Counted from the first letter of the stretch, positions 20,698 to 29,785 are shown. The stretch is 64,000 nucleotides of DNA from Vagococcus entomophilus (GCF_003987595.1 NZ_NGJZ01000002.1:372001-436000); one strand, 5' to 3'. Program-made: numbers and translations. The notes: generated by a model not told the origin, from the sequence alone.

Positions 20698-21218
20698 GTG
20701 AAGCAATAGATGTGATCATTCGAGAAGCTATACCGAGCGATGCGGCTCAAATTAGTCAGGTTATGAAACAAGTAGGACAAGAAACGCCATATCTAGTCAT
20801 GGATGAAAAGGGGCTGGAGTTGACAGAGGAGCAACTAAAAGAGCATTTGGCTCGCTTATATGAGTCGCCAAATAACATATTATTGATTGCGCTAATTGCA
20901 GATGAAGTTGTGGGAACAGCATCAGTTAAGGCCTCTTTTAAAAAAAGAGTGGAGCACATTGGGGAAATTGGCATTAGTGTTGTAGAAAAATACTGGGGAT
21001 ACGGACTTGGAACGAAATTATTAGAAGAAATCATCGACTGGGCGAATCAAAGTGGTGTGATCAAACGTTTAGAGTTAACCGTTCAAGAAAGAAATAAACG
21101 TGCGATTCATTTGTATCGTAAAATTGGGTTTGTATCAGAAGCAGTGATGCCTAGAGGGGCTAAAACAGATGACGGTGAATTTTTAGATGTGGAACTAATG
21201 CGTCTACTGATTGATTGA
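20694..21218 (+). CDS. GNAT family N-acetyltransferase
   Basis: Cytosolic acetyltransferase of 174 residues, translationally coupled to tsaE (ATGA overlap). IGISVVEKYWGYGLGTKLLEE (about residues 91-111) is the acetyl-CoA-binding motif with YGLG loop. LELTVQERNKRAIHLYRKIGF (about 123-143) is the following conserved strand-helix with Asn, typical of RimJ/RimL or PhnO-like proteins. Substrate unknown. A terminator follows closely. Confidence 0.87.
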   Translation: MSEAIDVIIREAIPSDAAQISQVMKQVGQETPYLVMDEKGLELTEEQLKEHLARLYESPNNILLIALIADEVVGTASVKASFKKRVEHIGEIGISVVEKYWGYGLGTKLLEEIIDWANQSGVIKRLELTVQERNKRAIHLYRKIGFVSEAVMPRGAKTDDGEFLDVELMRLLID

Positions 21219-21229
21219 GAACACAAAGC

Positions 21230-21275
21230 AAAAACACAAGCAGTCAAATCAGTTGATTTGCTGCTTGTGTTTTTG
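21230..21275 (+). terminator. Rho-independent terminator
   Basis: Stem AAAAACACAAGCAG...CTGCTTGTGTTTTT with an inner CAAATCA / TGATTTG continuation (one bulged T) and a 2-base loop. Confidence 0.85.
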
Positions 21276-21321
21276 CGATAAAAGTTCGAAATGACTGAGT
21301 AAAGCAGCAGAGTTCAACAAA

Positions 21322-21855
21322 CTAAATCATTTTGACAAGTGGTTTAAGTGCCACATCACCAAACTGTTTTTGTTGAGTGAGTAAAATATTCGCACAAGCA
21401 AGACTATCCTCTAATGCATCGTGATGATTTTCTAAAGGAATTGCTAACTCTTGACACACTGTGTTAAGCTTGTGATTTGCAAAATTGGGATACAGCTTGC
21501 GACTAGTTTTTACTGTACATAGAGAGAGATAATGGGGCTGTTCTAGATTGTAGTAGTCGAGGCAGCCCTTTAAAACGTTGCAATCAAATGCTGCATTGTG
21601 AGCGACAATCAGATGGTTGGGTTTGAAATAATGTGCGATTTTGGCCCAAACTTCAGGAAACTTTGGTGCATCTTTCACTTGTTCGGGGCGAATACCGTGC
21701 ACGTTAATGTTTCGCCAATGAAAGTCTGTTTCTGGTTGGATTAACGAGTAATAACGATCGACAATCTGATTATTTTGGACAAAAACGAGTGCAAGCGAAC
21801 AGGCACTATATTTTTGAAAGTTTGCCGTTTCGAAATCCATGGCAATAAAATTCAA
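21322..21855 (-). CDS. DnaQ-like 3'-5' exonuclease
   Basis: Exonuclease of the DEDDh group, related to the epsilon subunit of DNA polymerase III. ExoI is AMDFETANF (residues 4-12) with the Asp and Glu, ExoII is VAHNAAFDCNVL (about 83-94), and ExoIII is HHDALEDSLACA (about 143-154) with His and Asp. It is only 177 residues, so it is a stand-alone domain and not the PolC polymerase. It lies 43 bases downstream of exoA on the same strand, suggesting a small nuclease operon. Confidence 0.85.
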   Translation of the reverse strand: MNFIAMDFETANFQKYSACSLALVFVQNNQIVDRYYSLIQPETDFHWRNINVHGIRPEQVKDAPKFPEVWAKIAHYFKPNHLIVAHNAAFDCNVLKGCLDYYNLEQPHYLSLCTVKTSRKLYPNFANHKLNTVCQELAIPLENHHDALEDSLACANILLTQQKQFGDVALKPLVKMI

Positions 21856-21898
21856 TTGAACTCCTCCTTATATTTTTGGATACAAAGGTCACTATTTT

Positions 21899-22654
21899 TT
21901 AAAGATCTATTGTTAAAGAAACAGGACAGTGATCACTGCCGAGTATTTGATCAAAAATACTCGCATCTTGCAGATAAGGTTTTAATGCTTCAGAAACACA
22001 AAAGTAATCAATCCGCCATCCGGCATTGTTTTTCCTCGCGTTAAAACGATAGCTCCACCAAGAGTAAGCATGCTCTTGATCTGGATAAAAATAACGAAAA
22101 GTATCGATGAAACCACTATCAAGAAAAGTTGAAAATTTTCCCCGTTCTTCGTCAGTAAATCCAGCATTTTTACGATTTGTTTTCCAATTTTTTAAGTCAA
22201 TATTTTTATGCGCAACATTTAAGTCACCACACAAAATCACGGGTTTTTCTTTTTCTAGCTCTTTTAAATAAGCCAAAAAATCGTCTTCCCATTGCATGCG
22301 ATACTCTAATCTTTTTAGTTCAGCCTGAGAATTTGGTGTGTAGCAAGTAATCAAATAAAATTTAGGATATTCGAGTGTAATAACACGACCTTCTGTATCG
22401 TGAACTTGCTTACCAATTCCTAATGATACATTTAGAGCCGGTTCTTTTGCAAAAATTGCCGTTCCAGAATACCCTTTTTTCTCAGCGTAATTCCAATACT
22501 GAGTATAGCCAGGCAAATCAAGCTCAATTTGACCTGCTTGTAATTTGGTTTCTTGAAGACAGAAAAAGTCCGCATCTAACTCATTAAAGCTATCTAAAAA
22601 GCCTTTTTTTACACAGGCACGCAAACCATTAACATTCCATGAGATACATTTCAT
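21899..22654 (-). CDS. exoA: Exodeoxyribonuclease III / AP endonuclease
   Basis: Cleaves DNA 5' of abasic sites and removes 3' blocks in base-excision repair; it can act after the Ung encoded about 3 kb away. Catalytic blocks are SWNVNGLRA (residues 5-13), LQETKL (about 33-38), GDLNVAH (about 148-154) and GSDHCPV (about 240-246). I moved the start from the longest frame to the ATG at 22654 because MKCISWNVNGLR is the conserved N-terminus and AAAGGTGG sits correctly before it. Length 251 residues, as expected. Confidence 0.95.
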   Translation of the reverse strand: MKCISWNVNGLRACVKKGFLDSFNELDADFFCLQETKLQAGQIELDLPGYTQYWNYAEKKGYSGTAIFAKEPALNVSLGIGKQVHDTEGRVITLEYPKFYLITCYTPNSQAELKRLEYRMQWEDDFLAYLKELEKEKPVILCGDLNVAHKNIDLKNWKTNRKNAGFTDEERGKFSTFLDSGFIDTFRYFYPDQEHAYSWWSYRFNARKNNAGWRIDYFCVSEALKPYLQDASIFDQILGSDHCPVSLTIDL

Positions 22655-22825
22655 CTTGGTGCCACCTTTCTTCGTTTCTATCTCTATTGTACCTAAAAAT
22701 AAAAAAAATAGGTATCTATTTAATGATTTTCTAAAAAACATCGCGCTTTTGAAATTGAGGAGGCTTTTCAAGCTATCTCTGTCGTGTTAGAATAAATGAG
22801 ATGTTAAAAGAGAGGATTTTGAGCG

Positions 22826-23743
22826 ATGAATCAAATGAAAATAGAAGAGGTACTTGCTCCCATTCAGATGCTTTTTGAGGAGCCTTTGGCCAATTATACC
22901 TATACTAAAACAGGTGGACCAGCAGAAGTCCTTGCATTTCCAAAAGATAAAGATGAAGTGAAACAGATTGTTGATTTTGCTCGTGAGAACAACATTTCTT
23001 GGCTAGTTTTAGGCAATGCAAGCAACCTCATTGTACGAGATGGTGGTATTCGAGGAATTGTCATCATGTTGAATCGTTTAGATCAAGTGATGGTACTGGA
23101 AAATCAGGTGACTGCTTTAGCAGGGGCTAAATTGATTGATACGTCTTACGAAGCCTTAAATCATACTCTTTCTGGATTGGAATTTGCGTGCGGCATTCCT
23201 GGTAGTATTGGTGGGGCTGTGTTTATGAACGCAGGAGCTTACGGTGGGGAAATCGCCCATGTACTTGAGTCAGCAGAAGTTCTTCTTCCAGATGGGACGA
23301 TTCGTACGTTTACAAATCAGGAACTGGATTTTTCTTATCGACATAGCGTTGTACAAGAAAATCATGGAGTGGTGTTGAGCGCTACTTTTGTCCTTGAAAA
23401 GGGTGAAGCACAGAAGATGAAAGCGCAGATGGATGAATTGACTGATTTGCGAGAGTCCAAACAACCGTTGGAGTATCCTTCATGTGGTAGTGTGTTTAAA
23501 CGTCCAGAGGGCCATTTTACCGGCAAATTAATTCAAGATGCGGGTTTGCAAGGGCTTATCTGGGGAGGAGCGCAAATATCAGAAAAGCATGCGGGATTTA
23601 TTGTTAATATCAATCATGCTACCGCAACCGATTATATTGAGTTGATTGCACATATTCAAAAGGAAATACTTGCTCAATTTGGTGTCGTATTAGAAACTGA
23701 GGTCCGAATTATTGGGAATGAAGTGTTTAACTCTGAGAAATAA
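22826..23743 (+). CDS. murB: UDP-N-acetylenolpyruvoylglucosamine reductase
   Basis: FAD enzyme that reduces UDP-GlcNAc-enolpyruvate to UDP-MurNAc in peptidoglycan precursor synthesis, in the cytosol. FAD-binding blocks are [16 protein letters not shown] (about residues 61-76) and [20 protein letters not shown] (about 121-140). The proton-donor serine is in [13 protein letters not shown] (about 219-231). The 305-residue type II form lacks the extra loop of the E. coli enzyme. It is divergent from exoA and is monocistronic, with a strong terminator. Confidence 0.96.
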   Translation: MNQMKIEEVLAPIQMLFEEPLANYTYTKTGGPAEVLAFPKDKDEVKQIVDFARENNISWLVLGNASNLIVRDGGIRGIVIMLNRLDQVMVLENQVTALAGAKLIDTSYEALNHTLSGLEFACGIPGSIGGAVFMNAGAYGGEIAHVLESAEVLLPDGTIRTFTNQELDFSYRHSVVQENHGVVLSATFVLEKGEAQKMKAQMDELTDLRESKQPLEYPSCGSVFKRPEGHFTGKLIQDAGLQGLIWGGAQISEKHAGFIVNINHATATDYIELIAHIQKEILAQFGVVLETEVRIIGNEVFNSEK

Positions 23744-23781
23744 ATGGAGTTGATTTTGCGGCCGATGAGCACTCGAATACT

Positions 23782-23829
23782 AATAGCCTAAGACATAACT
23801 TTTAAGTTATGTCTTAGGCTATTTTTTTT
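23782..23829 (+). terminator. Rho-independent terminator
   Basis: 20-bp perfect stem beginning AATAGCCTAAGACATAACTT, with a 2-base gap at the tip, followed by a T run after murB. Confidence 0.93.
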
Positions 23830-23910
23830 CCAAGTATATTATTTGCATATAAATATTTTATATGTTTATAATGGCTTTAGGGAATATTTTATGAACGGAG
23901 GAGGGGTTGG

Positions 23911-24492
23911 ATGAAAAAGGTAAATAAAGTTAGTTTATTTTGTATAGCACTTATAGGGATAGTTGTTTCGCTCTTTTCTTTTACAGCAACACAGAGTGCT
24001 AGTCCGTTTAATGTGATATTTTTGCCATTAACGCAGTATCAATATATCGGTGAATATGTGACGTATTTCGTATTTTGGGCTTCGATTTTGCTATTTGTTT
24101 ATTTTATTGTTTTATTACTGATAAGTTTATTTGCAAAAAAGAAAGAAAAAGAATTTTTATTGAAAAATTCAGAAGGGCAGTTGGTGATTCAAGCTGCTGC
24201 TATTCGCTCATTGGTGAGGCAACAAGCAGAAGAGCTTCATTTTTTACAAAACCCACAAGTTAATGTTAAACTCTCAAATAAACGTCAAAAAATTAGTTGT
24301 AAAATTTCTGGATCTGCTTATTCAATGTCGGATCTTCCAGGAAAAAGTGAACGATTATCAGACAAAGTAGAACATCTCTTAGAAAATATGTTAGGGGTTC
24401 ATAGTGAGAATGTAGACTTGAACGTGCTAGTCAAAGCCAAACCCAAAGCCAAAAAGGAAGCAACAAAAAAACAAGGGACGAGAGTGGTTTAA
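23911..24492 (+). CDS. amaP: Alkaline shock response membrane anchor protein AmaP
   Basis: Membrane protein of 193 residues with two N-terminal helices (about 8-28 and 50-78) and a cytoplasmic domain ending in a Lys-rich tail. In staphylococci AmaP tethers Asp23 to the membrane, and the order amaP - DUF2273 - asp23/gls24 is conserved. The cytoplasmic part VIQAAAIRSLVRQQAEELHFLQNPQVNVKL fits the family. RBS GGAGGAGG. The promoter was not clearly resolved; SigB is not used in Lactobacillales. Confidence 0.85.
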   Translation: MKKVNKVSLFCIALIGIVVSLFSFTATQSASPFNVIFLPLTQYQYIGEYVTYFVFWASILLFVYFIVLLLISLFAKKKEKEFLLKNSEGQLVIQAAAIRSLVRQQAEELHFLQNPQVNVKLSNKRQKISCKISGSAYSMSDLPGKSERLSDKVEHLLENMLGVHSENVDLNVLVKAKPKAKKEATKKQGTRVV

Positions 24493-24504
24493 TAGAAAGG
24501 GTTG

Positions 24505-24723
24505 ATGAAAGACATGGAATCATTATTTACACAATATAAAGAGCGTGTCATTGGCTTATTAATCGGCTTTGTTCTGGCTCTTTTACTAGTAATATTTGGA
24601 TTTTGGCAAACAATTTTGGTTATCATTCTGTCAATGATTGGGTATGGTGTTGGTTATTGTAAAGAGCGTCACCTTTCATTGAGAGATATAATAAATAAAT
24701 GGATACAAAGGGGAGAAAATTGA
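24505..24723 (+). CDS. DUF2273 small membrane protein of the Gls24 operon
   Basis: 72-residue protein with two close hydrophobic segments (about residues 14-33 and 35-50) and a basic C-terminus (CKERHLSLRDIINKWIQRGEN). The size, position and sequence fit DUF2273, which sits between amaP and asp23/gls24 in many Firmicutes. I chose the ATG at 24505 over the TTG at 24502 and the ATG at 24514. It ends one base before the gls24 start. Confidence 0.82.
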   Translation: MKDMESLFTQYKERVIGLLIGFVLALLLVIFGFWQTILVIILSMIGYGVGYCKERHLSLRDIINKWIQRGEN

Positions 24724-24724
24724 T

Positions 24725-25231
24725 ATGGTAGAAACAAATAAACAAGTACAAAATACTGAAATTAAAGGTGAATTAACCTTTGAAGACAAAGTAGTTCAAA
24801 AAATTGTTGGAATCGCGCTTGAAAAGGTAGAAGGCTTACTAACTGTAGACGGAGGCTTTTTCTCAAATCTTACACAAAAACTTGTTGATACAGATGATGT
24901 AACAAAAGGTGTAGATGTCGAAGTCGGCAAAAAACAAGTAGCGGTAGATTTAAATGTAGTCGTTGAATATGGCAGAAATATTCCAGAATTATTTGATTCT
25001 ATTCGTAAAGTCATTAAAGAAAACGTTAAAAAAATGACTGGTTTAGAAGTTGTCGAAGTCAACGTCAATGTTATTGATGTAAAATCAAAACAACAACACG
25101 AAGAAGATTCTGTAAGTTTGCAAGAAAAAACATCAGAAGTACTAGATAACTCTGCTGATAAAGTGAAATCTACATACAATTCAACCAAAAAAGAAGCAAA
25201 GAAAAAATTGGATGAAAATCGCGTTCAATAA
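24725..25231 (+). CDS. gls24: Asp23/Gls24 family envelope stress response protein
   Basis: Abundant general-stress protein linked to bile and alkaline stress in enterococci. The Asp23 domain (about residues 15-125) starts ELTFEDKVVQKIVGIALEKVEGL and includes DLNVVVEYGRNIPELFDSIRKVIKENVKKMTGLEV-type helices; the charged tail (130-168) is low complexity. AmaP, encoded just upstream, probably anchors it to the membrane. A strong bidirectional terminator follows its stop. Confidence 0.93.
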   Translation: MVETNKQVQNTEIKGELTFEDKVVQKIVGIALEKVEGLLTVDGGFFSNLTQKLVDTDDVTKGVDVEVGKKQVAVDLNVVVEYGRNIPELFDSIRKVIKENVKKMTGLEVVEVNVNVIDVKSKQQHEEDSVSLQEKTSEVLDNSADKVKSTYNSTKKEAKKKLDENRVQ

Positions 25232-25268
25232 AAAAAAGCTTGGACATCTAGATGTCCAAGCTTTTTTT
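25231..25268. terminator. Bidirectional terminator between gls24 and ECF gene
   Basis: 18-bp perfect stem (AAAAAAAGCTTGGACATC and its complement) with a 2-base gap; it serves both convergent transcripts. Confidence 0.93.
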
Positions 25269-25866
25269 ATTTAGGTGGCTGTAAAGAAGTAGCTGAAAAT
25301 AAGGCTTTGACAATGAGTGGTGTAATGATTGCTGCTGCAACCATCTCTGGAATTCCATTGACAATAACTAGTGCGCCGAGTGTCTTAGCTAATGCACTTG
25401 GTACAACTTGATACATGTTGGCTACTTGACTGGTATAGAGTAGCCCCATCATGAGCAGAACGAGTACTGTATTGGTCAACGTTCCAAGTATGCTTGAAAA
25501 GACAGAGGATAGTGCTACTTTTTTTGTTTTTTTATAAAGCAAACGGAAAGTTCCTCCCGCAACGAGTCCGACTAATACACGTGGGATAACCGAGACCAGT
25601 GGGTTGGTAAAAACAAGTGTGTCGATTGGTGTACTTGGCGAAACATAAGCACGTATCATTGTACAAATTCCCCAGACCAGTCCAATAAACATGCCATCGC
25701 CTACTCCAAGGACAATAGCTGCTACGATCACGGTAATGTGAATAATTGTTAGGCTGATGACGCCTAGTGGGATAAATCCAAGAAAAGGAATCATGGCTTG
25801 AATAATGATAATAGCTGTTAGGATGGCGCGAATGGTCAAACGAAAAGTTTTGTTTTGCTTTGTCAT
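25267..25866 (-). CDS. ECF transporter S-component, substrate unassigned
   Basis: Membrane protein of 199 residues with about six hydrophobic segments and the N-terminal pattern RLTIRAILTAIIIIQAMIPFLGFIPLG, then THITVIVAAIVLGVGDG-like sequence typical of ECF S-components. It resembles the neighbouring PanT-like protein, so it may be a diverged paralogue for a related vitamin. Its own TTGACA promoter separates it from the coaBC-panT genes, and a palindrome overlaps that promoter's -35. I cannot name the ligand. Confidence 0.72.
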   Translation of the reverse strand: MTKQNKTFRLTIRAILTAIIIIQAMIPFLGFIPLGVISLTIIHITVIVAAIVLGVGDGMFIGLVWGICTMIRAYVSPSTPIDTLVFTNPLVSVIPRVLVGLVAGGTFRLLYKKTKKVALSSVFSSILGTLTNTVLVLLMMGLLYTSQVANMYQVVPSALAKTLGALVIVNGIPEMVAAAIITPLIVKALFSATSLQPPK

Positions 25867-25897
25867 TTTTATCTCCTTCGACGTTCAATGTACATAT

Positions 25898-25931
25898 AAA
25901 ATACTTTTTTTAAAGATTCTTGTCAAGAATC
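25898..25931 (-). promoter_or_regulatory. Promoter with palindrome across the -35 box
   Basis: Minus-strand TTGACA (25926-25921), 17-base spacer, TATTTT (25903-25898). The 7-3-7 perfect palindrome GATTCTTGTCAAGAATC (25915-25931) includes the whole -35 hexamer. It may be an operator, or a weak terminator hairpin for the gene upstream. Confidence 0.6.
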
Positions 25932-25943
25932 AGGCTTAAAGGA

Positions 25944-26570
25944 TTATTTTTTTTTAACGTATTTATTTAAAATAGGGAGACTCGCTCCACAAACGAGCCC
26001 TGCCACGATAGCCTCAGCAAGTCCATTTGTTAAGACAATAGATAAAATAGCCTTGAGCAAAAGAGCAGTTGAATGAATGTTTACGGCCTGTGCGTAATGC
26101 TCTCTAAATAAGATGAAGATAAAAGACATGACGAGTATGGTATGGAGCATGGTACTAAATAGGCCAATCAAAAAGAAACGCGTTTTTATAAGATGAGCAT
26201 CTGCCTGCCATAATTTTTTTGCAGACTGATTGAGATAGTAAGGAAAGATTCCTAATAAAATTCTTGGTATAAATGCGACGATGAGTGCAAGTACGCTACC
26301 ATGTTGCGTGCCAATAACTGGGATAAATGGAGAAAAAACAAAAGACAAAAGGGTCGGCGACATCGTATTGATAGCCAAACTACAGCATCCAAAAGCAACA
26401 CCCATTAAGGACCCTAAACGTGGACCAAGTAGAATAGAAGCCATAATTACGGGGATATGAATCAACGTGGCCTTGATAACTCCGAGCTGGATAAACCCAA
26501 AAGGACTAAAGGCTAAAAATAAAAGAATCGCAAGTAAAATAGCGGTAAAGGTCAAATGACGAGTTTTCAT
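25944..26570 (-). CDS. panT: ECF transporter S-component, probably pantothenate (PanT-like)
   Basis: Membrane S-component of 208 residues with about six helices (HLTFTAILLAILLFLAFSPFG, then LGVIKATLIHIPVIMASILLGP). It lies 20 bases after coaC, on the same transcript as coaB and coaC, the enzymes that turn phosphopantothenate into phosphopantetheine. Pantothenate import is the natural supply step, and Lactobacillales with this order lack the pathway for making pantothenate. Specificity is inferred from context. Confidence 0.72.
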   Translation of the reverse strand: MKTRHLTFTAILLAILLFLAFSPFGFIQLGVIKATLIHIPVIMASILLGPRLGSLMGVAFGCCSLAINTMSPTLLSFVFSPFIPVIGTQHGSVLALIVAFIPRILLGIFPYYLNQSAKKLWQADAHLIKTRFFLIGLFSTMLHTILVMSFIFILFREHYAQAVNIHSTALLLKAILSIVLTNGLAEAIVAGLVCGASLPILNKYVKKK

Positions 26571-26590
26571 AATGATCTCCTGTGGAATTT

Positions 26591-27130
26591 TTATAGTGGT
26601 AATAGTGCCTCAACAGTCGCAAGTATGGTGTCAAGGTCGGCTAGGGCTCCTTTGCCGTAATCCCCGCAAGCCAATAAGCTCTCCTTGGGCTCAATTATTT
26701 GGTAATCAAAGGATGCTAAAGTCTGCAAATTATGTTGAACAATAGCCTGTTGATACATAGTAGTGTTCATCGCAGGAGCAATAAGCTTGGGGATATTTGG
26801 TAGTGCCAGTGCGGTAGTAGAAAGCATATCGTCTGCAATGCCGTGAGCTAACTTTGCAAGGATGTTAGCACTGGCTGGTGCGATGATGAATAAATCACAA
26901 ATTTTGGCTAAGTCAATATGTTGAATTTTGCTGGCCTCCTCCTCTACTAGAATATCTGTATGAACAGGATTTTTAGAGAGTGTTTGTAGCGTCAGTGGTG
27001 TAATAAATTTGGTAGCACTATCTGTCATAAGTACATGGACCAAGTAGCCCTTTTGGGTTAGTTGACTAACTAAATCAGCCGCTTTATAAGCAGCAATACT
27101 ACCGGTTACACCTAGTACGATTGTTTTCAT
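26591..27130 (-). CDS. coaC: Phosphopantothenoylcysteine decarboxylase
   Basis: FMN-dependent enzyme that decarboxylates 4'-phosphopantothenoylcysteine to 4'-phosphopantetheine in CoA synthesis. Present are LGVTGSIAAYKAADL (residues 5-19), HIDLAKICDLFIIAPASANILAK with the catalytic His (near 70), PAMNTTMY (about 114-121) and the substrate-clamp Cys in ACGDYGKGAL (about 152-161). The start is at 27130, where MKTIVLGVTGS begins, rather than at the upstream end of the frame. It is a stand-alone CoaC, not fused to CoaB as in most bacteria. Confidence 0.94.
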   Translation of the reverse strand: MKTIVLGVTGSIAAYKAADLVSQLTQKGYLVHVLMTDSATKFITPLTLQTLSKNPVHTDILVEEEASKIQHIDLAKICDLFIIAPASANILAKLAHGIADDMLSTTALALPNIPKLIAPAMNTTMYQQAIVQHNLQTLASFDYQIIEPKESLLACGDYGKGALADLDTILATVEALLPL

Positions 27131-27150
27131 AGATGAGAAACAACTCCTTT

Positions 27151-27909
27151 TTATTTTGAATAAATTTTTTGGAAAATACTTTGCGCAATTTCTTCTTTTG
27201 TCCAACAGTGTTGAGTATTTCCTTCTGCGTCTAAAATCCACGCATGATGCTCCTTGCCATGGATTGTTTCTAAATCATTGGCAACAACATAATCACAATG
27301 GTTTTTTAGGAGCAGCTGGTTGGCCACTTTGACTAAGTGTTCATCCGATGTGCCAACTAAAAGTTTGAAACCCACCAGTATGGTTTGCGGTTGTAAGCTT
27401 TTAATTGCTGAGATGATTTTGGGTGTTTGTTCCAATGCTAAAAATAGATCTGCGGATTTTGAACTTATTTTTTTCGGTAAAGCGTTAGGAGTAAAGCTTT
27501 GATAGGATTCCTTGAACCAATCCAACAATTGTGCGCTCGTTTTATCTGCTAAGTGTGCGCTTGCTCCCAGTTGGGCAAAATGTTGGAACAAATCTTCTGA
27601 AGGAAAAGATTGTGTGACAGTATAATCGCTTACCGCCATGCTATGAATGACTGCATCAAATTTCTCTGTCGTCAAAAGATGCTCTAACTGTGCTTTAAGG
27701 TCAGTAACAGAATCAATAAAAATGACTCGTGCACGTGTATCTACTGGGTATTGCGCTTGTTTGGAGCACAGGTAGGTCAGTTTGGTGTCTGTTTGTTCCA
27801 AAAAGACAGATGCGATAATTTTTCCTAGACGTCCTGTTGCATGATTTGAAATATAGCGAACAGCATCAATTTTTTCGCTTGTTCCACCTGCAGTTATTAA
27901 AATATTCAT
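27151..27909 (-). CDS. coaB: Phosphopantothenate--cysteine ligase
   Basis: Joins cysteine to 4'-phosphopantothenate (CTP- or ATP-dependent) in CoA synthesis. The stand-alone 252-residue form is typical of Streptococcus and Enterococcus. LITAGGTSEKIDAVRYISNHATGRLG (with positions 4-29) contains the nucleotide and phosphopantothenate binding loops, and VGFKLLVG (about 181-188) is another conserved block. It is the first gene of the coaB-coaC-panT unit, divergent from the XRE-potABCD operon. Confidence 0.93.
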   Translation of the reverse strand: MNILITAGGTSEKIDAVRYISNHATGRLGKIIASVFLEQTDTKLTYLCSKQAQYPVDTRARVIFIDSVTDLKAQLEHLLTTEKFDAVIHSMAVSDYTVTQSFPSEDLFQHFAQLGASAHLADKTSAQLLDWFKESYQSFTPNALPKKISSKSADLFLALEQTPKIISAIKSLQPQTILVGFKLLVGTSDEHLVKVANQLLLKNHCDYVVANDLETIHGKEHHAWILDAEGNTQHCWTKEEIAQSIFQKIYSK

Positions 27910-27991
27910 GGTTAGTTCCCTTCTATATAATACCTCAGTTTTAATTAGTAATTAAACAATAGAAATTCCAATAAAAAAATTGGCAAAAGAC

Positions 27992-28048
27992 TTGAAAAAG
28001 TTTTAGAAAAACGATACACTGACAATGTTTTCTTAAACAATTTGTTTA
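27992..28048 (+). promoter_or_regulatory. Promoter and palindrome for the potABCD operon
   Basis: TTGAAA (27992-27997), 17-base spacer, TACACT (28015-28020). Just downstream is a 7-1-7 perfect palindrome, TAAACAATTTGTTTA (28034-28048), with another TTTGTTTA half-site at about 28073. These are good operator candidates for the XRE-cupin regulator encoded first in the operon. Confidence 0.55.
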
Positions 28049-28108
28049 CTATTAGTATACTACAGATTGCTTTTGTTTAGTATAAATAAAGATAAAGAGG
28101 CGAGTCAA

Positions 28109-28651
28109 GTGAATATCGGGGAAAGATTAAAAAACTTAAGAGTGCAAAAAGGGCTCACTCAAGAAGAACTTGGGGAACGGACAGATCTAACCAAAGGCTA
28201 CATTTCACAAATTGAGAGAAATCTTAGTTCTCCTTCAATGGAAACTTTTTTTTCTTTACTAGAGGTCCTTGGATGTGAGCCGACGGTTTTCTTTCAAGTC
28301 AAAAAGCAAGAACAACGAGTCGTTTATGGTCTAGAAGAACGGACTTGTTATGTAGAAGAGGAAAAAAATTATAAAATTGAGTGGTTAGTACCAGAGTCAA
28401 ATGAAAATGAAATGGAACCTATATTGTTAACATTTGAAAAAAATGGGGAGTTCAAACAGTTTGCTCCTTCTTTATCCGATACGTTCGCGCTTGTTCTAAA
28501 AGGCCGTGTAGAAGTTAGGCTAGGGCACAAGTCTTACTATGCTCAAAAAGGGGAAACCATTTATTACCGTGCAAAAGAGCAACACCAAATCTTCAATCGG
28601 CAGCAAGGAGAAACCCAAATGATCCTGGTTGCAACAAATTCGTATTTATAA
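28109..28651 (+). CDS. XRE family regulator with cupin sensor domain
   Basis: Transcription factor of 180 residues. Its N-terminal helix-turn-helix (about 1-58) reads GERLKNLRVQKGLTQEELGERTDLTKGYISQIERN. The C-terminal small-molecule-binding cupin (about 105-178) includes GRVEVRLGHKSYYAQKGETIYYRAKEQHQIFN. This PuuR-like layout often controls polyamine transport or degradation, and the gene is 27 bases before potA. The GTG at 28109 starts the conserved helix-turn-helix; the frame upstream of it has no ribosome site. Palindromes upstream suggest self-regulation. Confidence 0.86.
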   Translation: MNIGERLKNLRVQKGLTQEELGERTDLTKGYISQIERNLSSPSMETFFSLLEVLGCEPTVFFQVKKQEQRVVYGLEERTCYVEEEKNYKIEWLVPESNENEMEPILLTFEKNGEFKQFAPSLSDTFALVLKGRVEVRLGHKSYYAQKGETIYYRAKEQHQIFNRQQGETQMILVATNSYL

Positions 28652-28678
28652 AGTAATTAACGGGGGGAAGTAATAAAA

Positions 28679-29776
28679 GTGAAAAAGGATATAAGTAAAA
28701 TTATTGAGTTTCATCATGTCATGAAAGAGTACGACGGAGAAATTGTATTAAAAGATATCAACTTTGAGATTGAACAAGGAAAATTTTACACGCTACTAGG
28801 TCCATCTGGATGTGGAAAAACGACGATTTTACGTTTAATCGCTGGATTTGCAGAAACAAATAATGGGGATATCCTTTTTGAAGGCAAGCGGATAAACAAC
28901 ATCCCCGCAAATAAACGCCGGGTGAATACGGTTTTTCAGGACTATGCACTATTTCCACACTTGAATGTATTTGAAAATGTGGCATTCGGATTAAAACTAA
29001 AAAAAATACCAAAAAAGGAGATTGCACAAAAAGTCCAAGATGTCTTAAAAATGGTTCAGCTCTCAGGTTTCGAAACCCGTGAAATCAGTGAAATGTCTGG
29101 TGGACAAAGGCAACGTGTGGCCATTGCGCGTGCACTTGCAAATGAGCCAGAAGTGTTACTTTTGGATGAGCCACTTTCTGCACTTGATTTAAAGCTTAGG
29201 ACCGATATGCAGTATGAATTACGCGAGCTTCAAAAGCGTTTGGGGATAACGTTTATTTTTGTGACACATGATCAAGAAGAGGCTCTGGCTATGAGTGATG
29301 AAATTTTTGTATTGAACAAAGGAGAGATTGTTCAAAGTGGTAGTCCTGTCGATATCTATGATGAACCGATTAATCGCTTTGTCGCTGATTTTATTGGCGA
29401 GAGTAACATTGTCGCAGGAGTGATGGTGGCAGACAATCAAGTGAAAATCGGAGAAAGCGTATTTGAGTGTGTCGATGGTGGAATGAGAAAGAATGAACCA
29501 GTAGAAATTGTTCTTCGTCCAGAGGATTTGACGATTACTACGAGTGAAAAAGGGAAATTGAAAGTCAGAGTAGATACGCAAGTTTTTAGGGGCGTGCATT
29601 ATGAAATTATCTGTCAGGATGTCCAGGGAAATGAGTGGATGGTTCATTCAACCAAAAAGGCACAAGAGGGTAGTGAAGTTGGGCTGTTCTTTGAACCAGA
29701 AGATATTCATGTCATGCGTTTTGGCGAATCTGAGGAAGAATTTGATGCTCGTTTAGAAAGCTACGAAGAAGAGTAG
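28679..29776 (+). CDS. potA: Spermidine/putrescine ABC transporter ATPase
   Basis: ATPase of the polyamine importer. Walker [10 protein letters not shown] (about residues 41-49), signature MSGGQRQR (about 140) and Walker [13 protein letters not shown] (about 158-169) are intact. The C-terminal ~110 residues form the TOBE-type regulatory domain ([11 protein letters not shown]). The start is GTG after GGGGGGAAG. The second gene of a five-gene operon; potB follows after nine bases. Confidence 0.94.
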   Translation: MKKDISKIIEFHHVMKEYDGEIVLKDINFEIEQGKFYTLLGPSGCGKTTILRLIAGFAETNNGDILFEGKRINNIPANKRRVNTVFQDYALFPHLNVFENVAFGLKLKKIPKKEIAQKVQDVLKMVQLSGFETREISEMSGGQRQRVAIARALANEPEVLLLDEPLSALDLKLRTDMQYELRELQKRLGITFIFVTHDQEEALAMSDEIFVLNKGEIVQSGSPVDIYDEPINRFVADFIGESNIVAGVMVADNQVKIGESVFECVDGGMRKNEPVEIVLRPEDLTITTSEKGKLKVRVDTQVFRGVHYEIICQDVQGNEWMVHSTKKAQEGSEVGLFFEPEDIHVMRFGESEEEFDARLESYEEE

Positions 29777-29785
29777 GAGGCACTT

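Noticed and set aside
20408-20719. 103-codon minus-strand frame opposite tsaE
   Set aside because: Antisense of a well-supported gene, with no ribosome site.
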